Of a DNA stretch of 11,972 nt, positions 6,793 through 11,972 are shown piece by piece (position 1 is the first letter of the stretch; each line of letters begins with the position of its first letter). Source of the stretch: Bacteroidota bacterium (GTDB lineage: Bacteria > Bacteroidota > Bacteroidia > Bacteroidales > JAADJA01); the NCBI GenBank assembly GCA_024278155.1, contig JAJRTT010000184.1:1-11972 (forward strand). Direction: 5' to 3'. A model generated the notes under the pieces. That model did no database searches and was not told where the DNA came from. It saw only the letters and a program-made list of their open reading frames with translations. A program made the position numbers and the translations under genes.

Positions 6793-7758
6793 CTATAAAA
6801 TACCTTCTTTAAGAATATCATGCAAGTGGACCACCCCAACATAATTAATGCCATCCACTATAAGTATCTGGGTGATATTGTTTTTGCGCATAATGCCCAG
6901 CGCATCCACCACCAGTGTACCCTTGTCCAGGGTTTTAGGGTTTGGTGTCATTATGTCCGATGCCTTAAACCGGTCGATGGGAATATTTTTTTCCAACATC
7001 CTCCTGATATCGCCATCGGTTATTATCCCCACCAATTTCCCGTCTTTAAGTACGGCAGAAGTCCCCAGGCGTTTTGATGAAATCTCCATCAAGGTTGTTT
7101 TTATGTCGGCATCCACATCCACCTGCGGCAACTCATTGTTGGCATACAAGTCAGACACTTTCAAATAAAGCTTTTTCCCCAAAGCCCCTCCAGGGTGCAC
7201 CCTTGCAAAATCGTCCACCGTAAAACCACGGCATTCCAGCAAGGCTACTGCCAATGCATCGCCCATTACCAATTGTGCGGTCGTGCTCGATGTTGGTGCA
7301 AGGTTGTTGGGACAAGCCTCTTTCTCAACTGTTGTGTCCACAATATAATCGGCCTGCGATGCCAGATAGGATTTCAAATTTCCCGTAAAGGCAATGAGCT
7401 TGTTCCCCCGGTGTTTTATCAAGGGCACCAGGATTTTTATTTCGGGCGTGTTCCCACTGTTCGAAATACAAATAACAATGTCTTCCTCGCGAATAGTCCC
7501 CAGGTCGCCATGTATAGCATCGGCAGCGTGCATGAATATTGCGGGTGTGCCGGTGGAATTCAGGGTTGAAACAATTTTTGTGGCAATATTGGCACTTTTA
7601 CCAATTCCGGTAATCACCACCCTCCCCGATGAATTGTAAACTATTTTTACCGAATGGGCGAACCCATCATTTAATTGTGCCTTCAAATGCCTGATAGCAC
7701 CGGCCTCCTGCTCAATTGTCCTGAGCGCTATTTCTTTTATTTCTTCCGTTGATTTCAA
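6793..7758 (-). CDS. kdsD: D-arabinose 5-phosphate isomerase (KdsD/KpsF family)
   Basis: A 321-residue cytoplasmic enzyme that interconverts ribulose 5-phosphate and arabinose 5-phosphate, the first committed step to Kdo for the LPS core. An N-terminal SIS domain (about 38-170) is followed by two CBS domains (about 205-262 and 268-320). Lys54 (GIGKS), Glu106 (NTPEIK), Glu147 (VEKEACP) and His188 (HPGG) fall at a constant offset of five residues from the E. coli KdsD residues Lys59, Glu111, Glu152 and His193. The start appears to be TTG at 7756-7758. Upstream the frame runs to a stop at 7810-7812 with no ATG or GTG, and the next ATG is residue 76, inside the SIS domain. The gene heads a minus-strand set with the DUF5686 gene and lptB, and is divergent from recQ. 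Confidence 0.92.
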   Translation of the reverse strand: MKSTEEIKEIALRTIEQEAGAIRHLKAQLNDGFAHSVKIVYNSSGRVVITGIGKSANIATKIVSTLNSTGTPAIFMHAADAIHGDLGTIREEDIVICISNSGNTPEIKILVPLIKHRGNKLIAFTGNLKSYLASQADYIVDTTVEKEACPNNLAPTSSTTAQLVMGDALAVALLECRGFTVDDFARVHPGGALGKKLYLKVSDLYANNELPQVDVDADIKTTLMEISSKRLGTSAVLKDGKLVGIITDGDIRRMLEKNIPIDRFKASDIMTPNPKTLDKGTLVVDALGIMRKNNITQILIVDGINYVGVVHLHDILKEGIL

Positions 7759-7834
7759 AACTATGTGATTTGTTTTTTTCCGTAAAAATACAACAATGAT
7801 AAGAATAATTTATTATTCCCGATTTTTCACAAAA

Positions 7835-7867
7835 TTTGTTTGTTTCATTAATTTTTATATAACTTTG
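7835..7867 (+). promoter_or_regulatory. recQ promoter, Bacteroidota type
   Basis: TTTGTTTG (7835-7842) offers two overlapping -33 elements, 21 or 17 bases upstream of TAACTTTG (7860-7867), an exact TAnnTTTG -7 box. Transcription would begin near 7874, leaving about 185 nt of untranslated leader before recQ. Confidence 0.55.
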
Positions 7868-7943
7868 TAATATCAGGATTTGAATTAAGTAAGTTAAAAT
7901 ACGATTTTTTTCTTTAAAACTTCAGTGTTAAATATTAATTGTG

Positions 7944-7951
7944 TATTTTTG
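7944..7951 (+). promoter_or_regulatory. Second possible recQ -7 box
   Basis: TATTTTTG matches TAnnTTTG, but no TTTG lies at the expected distance upstream. If used, it would shorten the recQ leader to about 100 nt. Confidence 0.25.
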
Positions 7952-8059
7952 GAATACGCTTTCAAAATGAGCAGGATAATCGACTAAGTAGTTTTTGGTA
8001 TTATTTCTTTGGACTTACATAAAAGATAAAATAGTTATTAATATTGATTAAGCTATAAA

Positions 8060-10261
8060 ATGGCTAAACAGGACAATTATTCCTTACATAAACAACTCAA
8101 AGACATTTTTGGATTCGATAGTTTTAAAGGAACCCAGGAGAAAATAATCAAAAGTGTACTAAACGGGGAGAATACATTTGTGATTATGCCAACCGGAGGT
8201 GGCAAGTCAATGTGTTATCAACTGCCGGCAATAATCAGTAAAGGGACTGCAATAATTATTTCCCCACTGATTGCATTGATGAAAAACCAAGTGGATGCAA
8301 TCCGCAACTTTGGAAACGAGAAAGGGATTGCCCACGTACTCAATTCTTCTTTATCAAAAGGTGAAATAGCTGAAGTTCGCGAAGATATGTTGTCGGGGAA
8401 AACCAAATTATTGTACGTTGCCCCTGAATCACTGACAAAAGACGAAAACGTTGAGTTTTTACAGAGAATAAAAATTTCGTTTTTTGCCATCGACGAAGCA
8501 CACTGTATTTCGGAATGGGGACACGACTTCAGGCCCGAATACAGAAGGATCCGGCCCATTATCGAAGCCATCGGACAAAAAGTCCCTATTATGGCACTTA
8601 CCGCCACAGCTACACTGAAAGTACAACAGGATATCCAGAAAAACCTTAACATCCTCAACGCAAGTATATACAAATCCTCGTTTGACAGACCCAACCTGTA
8701 TTATGAAATCAGGCCAAAAACCAAAAATGTCATTAAAGACATTATCAGGTATATAAAAGGCCATATGGGCAAATCGGGCATTGTTTACTGCCTGAGCCGG
8801 AAAAAAGTAGAAGAACTTGCAAACTCATTTGTGGTCAACGGAATTAAAGCCCTTCCTTACCATGCCGGCCTCGATGCTGCTACACGGCGGAACAACCAGG
8901 ATAGTTTCCTCATGGAAAAGGTGGATGTAATTGTTGCGACCATTGCTTTTGGGATGGGGATCGACAAACCCGATATACGATTTGTTATCCATCACGACAT
9001 CCCAAAAAGCATTGAAGGTTATTATCAGGAAACAGGGCGCGGGGGAAGAGACGATGGGGAAGGCAATTGTATTACGTTCTACAGCTACGACGATATAGTG
9101 AAGCTCGAAAAGTTCATGAAAGGAAAACCTGTGGCCGAGCAGGAAATCGCAAAGCAACTTTTACAGGAAACCGTTTCCTATGCCGAATCTTCTGTTTGCC
9201 GGCACCGTCAATTGCTCCACTACTTTGGTGAAGAAACAACAAAGGAAAATTGTGGCGCTTGTGATAATTGCCTGCACCCAAAAGAGCTTTTTGAAGGGAT
9301 GGAATACATAAAAATAGCTATTGAAGCCGTTGTCGAAGTGAAACAGCTATTTAAGTCGAACCACATGATAAACATCCTTACAGGGAAAAATACCGCAACC
9401 ATCAAATCCTTCAAGCACAATAAGCTTAAAGCTTTTGACAGGGGCATGGATAAAGATGACAAATTCTGGAATGCCATTATCCGCCAAGCCTTGATAAGGA
9501 ATTTATTGGTAAAAGACATTGAAAACTATGGCTTGTTAAAAGTTACCGAAGAGGGTTATATGTTTATCAAAGAGCCCTATTCCATTATGCTTGCCCATGA
9601 CCACAATTATGACAATATTGACGATGGGGAAGATATTTATGGGGAAGGGGGGGCAAAAACCAGTACTGCCGACAAAGTACTTTATACCTTGTTAAAAGAT
9701 CTCAGAAAAGAAATTTCACGCAAGGAAAACCTGCCACCATTTGTGATTTTCCAGGATCCATCACTCGAAGATATGGCCATCCAATATCCGATCAAAGAAG
9801 AAGAACTGTTGCAGATAACGGGGGTGGGGGCAGGAAAGGCCAAGAAATACGGAAAACCTTTCCTCGATTTCATCAAACAATATGTGGAAGAAAACGAGAT
9901 TGTCCGGCCCAATGACATGGTCGTGAAATCCGTTATCAACAAATCGGGGCTGAAGGTTTATATCATAAAGAGCATCGACCGCAAATTGCCGCTCGGGGAC
10001 ATTGCCCATACAAAGGATTTGAACGTGGAGGAATTGCTCACCGAAATGGAACGGATTGTTTCTTCCGGTACCAAAATAGACATCAATTATTATATCGATG
10101 AATTTGTTGACGAATACCATCAGGAAGAGATATTTGAATATTTCGAAGAAGCCGAATCCGATTCAGTGGAAGATGCCCTGGTCGAACTGGGTGAAGACGA
10201 ATACACCGAAAAAGAGGTAAGGATGATGCGCATCAAATTCTTATCGGAAGTTGGAAACTAG
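8060..10261 (+). CDS. recQ: ATP-dependent DNA helicase RecQ with C-terminal extension
   Basis: A 733-residue superfamily 2, 3'-5' DNA helicase for recombination and replication-fork repair. Motif I is MPTGGGKSMCYQLPA (Lys49), motif II DEAH is at 145-148 and continues into the RecQ aromatic-rich loop (CISEWGHDFRPEYR), motif III is ALTATA near 179, and motif VI QETGRGGRD lies near 323-331. Cys380, Cys398, Cys401 and Cys404 form the zinc site. The winged-helix RQC region follows (about 410-515), then an HRDC domain (about 537-612, with LLQITGVGAGKAKKYG). E. coli RecQ stops near residue 609. Here about 120 more residues follow: a helix-turn-helix-like segment (about 628-680, LPLGDIAHTKDLNVEELLTE) and an acidic region rich in Glu and Asp (683-720). 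The first gene of a likely three-gene plus-strand run. Confidence 0.95.
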   Translation: MAKQDNYSLHKQLKDIFGFDSFKGTQEKIIKSVLNGENTFVIMPTGGGKSMCYQLPAIISKGTAIIISPLIALMKNQVDAIRNFGNEKGIAHVLNSSLSKGEIAEVREDMLSGKTKLLYVAPESLTKDENVEFLQRIKISFFAIDEAHCISEWGHDFRPEYRRIRPIIEAIGQKVPIMALTATATLKVQQDIQKNLNILNASIYKSSFDRPNLYYEIRPKTKNVIKDIIRYIKGHMGKSGIVYCLSRKKVEELANSFVVNGIKALPYHAGLDAATRRNNQDSFLMEKVDVIVATIAFGMGIDKPDIRFVIHHDIPKSIEGYYQETGRGGRDDGEGNCITFYSYDDIVKLEKFMKGKPVAEQEIAKQLLQETVSYAESSVCRHRQLLHYFGEETTKENCGACDNCLHPKELFEGMEYIKIAIEAVVEVKQLFKSNHMINILTGKNTATIKSFKHNKLKAFDRGMDKDDKFWNAIIRQALIRNLLVKDIENYGLLKVTEEGYMFIKEPYSIMLAHDHNYDNIDDGEDIYGEGGAKTSTADKVLYTLLKDLRKEISRKENLPPFVIFQDPSLEDMAIQYPIKEEELLQITGVGAGKAKKYGKPFLDFIKQYVEENEIVRPNDMVVKSVINKSGLKVYIIKSIDRKLPLGDIAHTKDLNVEELLTEMERIVSSGTKIDINYYIDEFVDEYHQEEIFEYFEEAESDSVEDALVELGEDEYTEKEVRMMRIKFLSEVGN

Positions 10262-10334
10262 TTTGGGTGTACGACAAATTGCACATAATTCAATAATTTA
10301 ATATTTCAATTAAACAAGATTCAAATTACTTTAG

Positions 10335-10979
10335 ATGGAAAACACAAAATTATCACGTGTAAGTATTGTATTGAGTATCATTGTCCTTATCGGGCTGTCC
10401 ATACTTTATATATTGTTTTTTAATTATAAAAACGAAACGCCGGAGCAAAAACCGGCAGAAACCATCAACCTTCCTTCGGTTTCTTCTTTGGAAGGTTCCA
10501 TTGCATTTGTGAATTCCGATTTGGTTTTGGCCAAATACAAACTCGTGGATAAACTGGCCAAAGAACTGGAAAGGGAGAGAAAAAGGAAATCCGATGACAT
10601 TGCCGCCAAACAGGAAGCTTACCAAAAAGATGCCGCCTATCTCCAGGAACAAGTGCAAAAACAAAGTATTTCGGAGCAAAGTGCCCAACAGATTTATGAG
10701 CAACTGATGGCAACCCAACAAGATTTATACAACCTCCAGGATCAATATACAATGGAACTCTCAAGAAAGGAAGTTGAAATGAACATGGTACTTTTGGGCA
10801 GTATCCGGAAATTCCTGTTGAGGTACAACGATTCGGCAAATTTTGATTACGTGCTGAGTTATAACGACAACAGTGGAATCCTTCTTGCCAAAGACACTTT
10901 TGATATTACCCCACAAGTGATCCAGGGCATCAACAAAGAATACGACATCAAATTCCCCCCACCTCCACCCAAGAAATGA
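10335..10979 (+). CDS. OmpH/Skp-like periplasmic coiled-coil protein, membrane anchored
   Basis: 214 residues. A hydrophobic segment at about 8-30 looks like an uncleaved anchor: it is long and has no AxA site, and is followed by a short linker rich in Pro and Glu. GSIAFVNSDLVLAKYKLVDKLAKEL (from about residue 54) is the OmpH/Skp family opening. Residues about 65-150 are highly charged with regular heptad-like leucines, forming the coiled-coil arm. A C-terminal beta part ends in FPPPPPKK. Skp chaperones hold unfolded outer-membrane proteins in the periplasm. This one would do so tethered to the inner membrane, which is inference. It starts 73 bp after recQ with no clear promoter of its own and overlaps the next gene by 4 bp (ATGA). 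Confidence 0.75.
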   Translation: MENTKLSRVSIVLSIIVLIGLSILYILFFNYKNETPEQKPAETINLPSVSSLEGSIAFVNSDLVLAKYKLVDKLAKELERERKRKSDDIAAKQEAYQKDAAYLQEQVQKQSISEQSAQQIYEQLMATQQDLYNLQDQYTMELSRKEVEMNMVLLGSIRKFLLRYNDSANFDYVLSYNDNSGILLAKDTFDITPQVIQGINKEYDIKFPPPPPKK

Positions 10980-11344
10980 AACAGGCCCACATAATATTCA
11001 TTCTTTTTATCTCCCTCACCCTCCAACCGGGCTGTACCGAAAAAGTCCGGGTGAAGGCCATTCCCCCTGTCAACCTTATCCCAAGGGACGAAATGGTGGA
11101 TGTAATTGTCGATATGCACCTTTACGATGCCATTATTTGGAAAGAGCAAAAAACCAAGTTGAAAAAGATTCAAGTTGAAAAGCTTTTTTTATATGAATCC
11201 ATTTTGGAAAAATACCATATCACCAAGGAGCAATTTGAGAGTAGCATGGGTTTTTATCAATCAGATTTGGAGGTACTTGATGAAATTTATGCCGATGTCA
11301 TTACCAAATTGAGCAAAATGAAAAGTGAAACGGAGAAGGAATAG
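10976..11344 (+). CDS. DUF4296 family lipoprotein
   Basis: 122 residues. A hydrophobic signal ends in LTLQPGC (Cys20), a loose lipobox in which Leu sits one place further from Cys than usual. The mature part, from IPRDEMVDVIVDMHLYDAII to the KYHITKEQFESSMGFYQ segment, carries the DUF4296 pattern: a short alpha-helical domain of unknown function found in Bacteroidota. The ATG lies inside the last codons of the OmpH-like gene (ATGA overlap at 10976-10979), so the two are probably translationally coupled and work together at the envelope. No terminator was recognised after the stop at 11342-11344. Confidence 0.78.
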   Translation: MKQAHIIFILFISLTLQPGCTEKVRVKAIPPVNLIPRDEMVDVIVDMHLYDAIIWKEQKTKLKKIQVEKLFLYESILEKYHITKEQFESSMGFYQSDLEVLDEIYADVITKLSKMKSETEKE

Positions 11345-11378
11345 GAGGTTGTTCCGGAGGATAGTTTATTAAGGGCTT

Positions 11379-11399
11379 GTCGGATGTCGGATGTCGGAT
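11379..11399. repeat. Heptamer tandem repeat (GTCGGAT)x3
   Basis: Three exact tandem copies of GTCGGAT are followed by a degenerate partial copy (AATGTCGAAT at 11404-11413). The repeat lies between the convergent DUF4296 and lipoprotein genes, outside coding sequence. Confidence 0.85.
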
Positions 11400-11423
11400 G
11401 GCCAATGTCGAATAAACGCATTA

Positions 11424-11489
11424 TTAAAATATCAGCCCCAAACCAAATTCCCATTGCTCATTGCCAAACAACCCGAAACGTGTCAAACA
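11424..11489 (-). pseudogene. Possible C-terminal remnant of an outer-membrane barrel gene
   Basis: Read on the minus strand, 21 codons between a stop at 11490-11492 and a TAA at 11424-11426 give a peptide ending NEQWEFGLGLIF. Alternating Gly, aromatic and aliphatic residues with a terminal Phe are what the last strand of a Bacteroidota outer-membrane barrel looks like. There is no start codon, and the fragment begins just past the end of the lipoprotein gene. It could be the tail of a barrel gene whose body was replaced. At this length chance cannot be excluded. Confidence 0.35.
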
Positions 11490-11497
11490 TCAAACTT

Positions 11498-11917
11498 TTA
11501 CTTCTTTTCATAAGTTGCCGAACAGCTATATAAATCGGCCCCATCGTTGATTTCATAAAACCAGGTTATCTTTTTCTTGTTCAAAGTCCCTGTACCATGT
11601 ACTTCGAGGGAACCATCGTTCATGATGGATTGTTTGGGGATAGTAATAATATCACCATCAATTAGTGCATAGGGGGGAGCCTCTTGATTAGTAATATGCC
11701 AAAAGCTTTTGATCAGCACCCGGTCATTGTTGTTCGCATCTGCTACAATTTGAACGGAATATGAATCCTTGGAGCAGCTTTCGGCCACGTCCCATTCCCC
11801 AATATAATCATCCCGGGCATCCGAAGGGCTGACATTATTATCGTCACCTTCAACACAGGAAAAAAGCAATGGAACAAAAAGCAAGATTGCAATGGCGTTT
11901 CTGATTTTCTTTTGCAT
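11498..11917 (-). CDS. Small lipocalin-like lipoprotein, probably surface exposed
   Basis: 139 residues from the ATG at 11915-11917. The frame stays open to a TTG at 11936-11938, but the ATG gives a textbook lipoprotein signal: MQKKIR, a hydrophobic core, then LFSC with Cys21. The residues after it (VEGDDNN) are acidic, like the surface-export signals of Bacteroidota lipoproteins. The mature domain opens with YIGEWDVAESC and closes with LYSCSATYEKK. Cys48 and Cys132 at its two ends probably form a disulfide. Short beta strands between them (DGDIITIPKQ, LEVHGTGTLNKKKITWFYEI) suggest a lipocalin-like barrel of a type common in this phylum. The function is unknown. No promoter was identified in the 55 bases left before the window edge. 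Confidence 0.72.
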   Translation of the reverse strand: MQKKIRNAIAILLFVPLLFSCVEGDDNNVSPSDARDDYIGEWDVAESCSKDSYSVQIVADANNNDRVLIKSFWHITNQEAPPYALIDGDIITIPKQSIMNDGSLEVHGTGTLNKKKITWFYEINDGADLYSCSATYEKK

Positions 11918-11972
11918 GATAAAGTTTTTTGCCTTCAATGAAATTATTATGCCAAAAAAATGTTAATTTTGG

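Larger units (their letters stand above)
7759..8059. other. Divergent kdsD-recQ spacer
   Basis: These 301 AT-rich bases contain no gene that I can support. They hold one strong and one weaker plus-strand promoter-like site facing recQ, described separately. There is also an inverted repeat GAATAAT (7803-7809), TT, ATTATTC (7812-7818). No convincing minus-strand promoter for kdsD is visible; the only TAnnTTTG match, at 7756-7763, overlaps the TTG start codon itself. Confidence 0.6.

Noticed and set aside
7967..7987. Six-codon open frame in the recQ leader
   Set aside because: It is too short, has no ribosome-binding signal or regulatory codon pattern, and is expected by chance.

Overview
The window reads as ordinary core chromosome of a member of the Bacteroidota. 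Several things point there. Upstream regions carry Bacteroidota-style promoters (TTTG near -33, TAnnTTTG near -7) and mostly lack a clear Shine-Dalgarno. The threonine dehydrogenase is of the short-chain (SDR, epimerase-like) type. Genes of families largely confined to this phylum are present: a DUF5686 barrel protein with a CarboxypepD_reg-like domain, a DUF4296 lipoprotein, and a small lipoprotein with an acidic stretch after the lipid cysteine. I see no tRNA, rRNA, CRISPR array, insertion sequence, phage gene or defence system.

Left part (1-3250): two divergent genes make a two-step threonine catabolic unit. L-threonine 3-dehydrogenase (minus strand) oxidises threonine to 2-amino-3-ketobutyrate, and Kbl (plus strand) cleaves that with CoA to glycine and acetyl-CoA. 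Their 291-bp shared spacer is the most structured regulatory DNA in the window. It holds a plus-strand hairpin with a T-run, a candidate promoter for each gene and three stacked palindromes; one palindrome encloses the kbl -7 box. A universal stress protein with an intact ATP-binding motif follows kbl.

Middle part (3252-7758, all minus strand): an envelope cluster transcribed in the order kdsD, DUF5686 barrel protein, lptB. KdsD makes arabinose 5-phosphate, the Kdo precursor for the LPS inner core, and LptB powers LPS export. The outer-membrane protein between them is of unknown function. kdsD appears to start with TTG, because no ATG or GTG is available.

Right part (8060-11344, plus strand): recQ, with the usual helicase, zinc, RQC and HRDC parts plus a C-terminal helix-turn-helix-like extension, is followed by a membrane-anchored OmpH/Skp-like coiled-coil protein and a DUF4296 lipoprotein that overlaps it by 4 bp. 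The 301-bp spacer between kdsD and recQ contains the best promoter match in the window. The right edge has a three-copy heptamer repeat, a 21-codon minus-strand fragment that looks like the C-terminus of a lost outer-membrane barrel gene, and a small lipocalin-like lipoprotein gene.

I did not find a convincing novel system. The observations most worth following are the threonine-locus operator array, the DUF5686 protein lodged between two LPS genes, and the possible barrel-gene relic.
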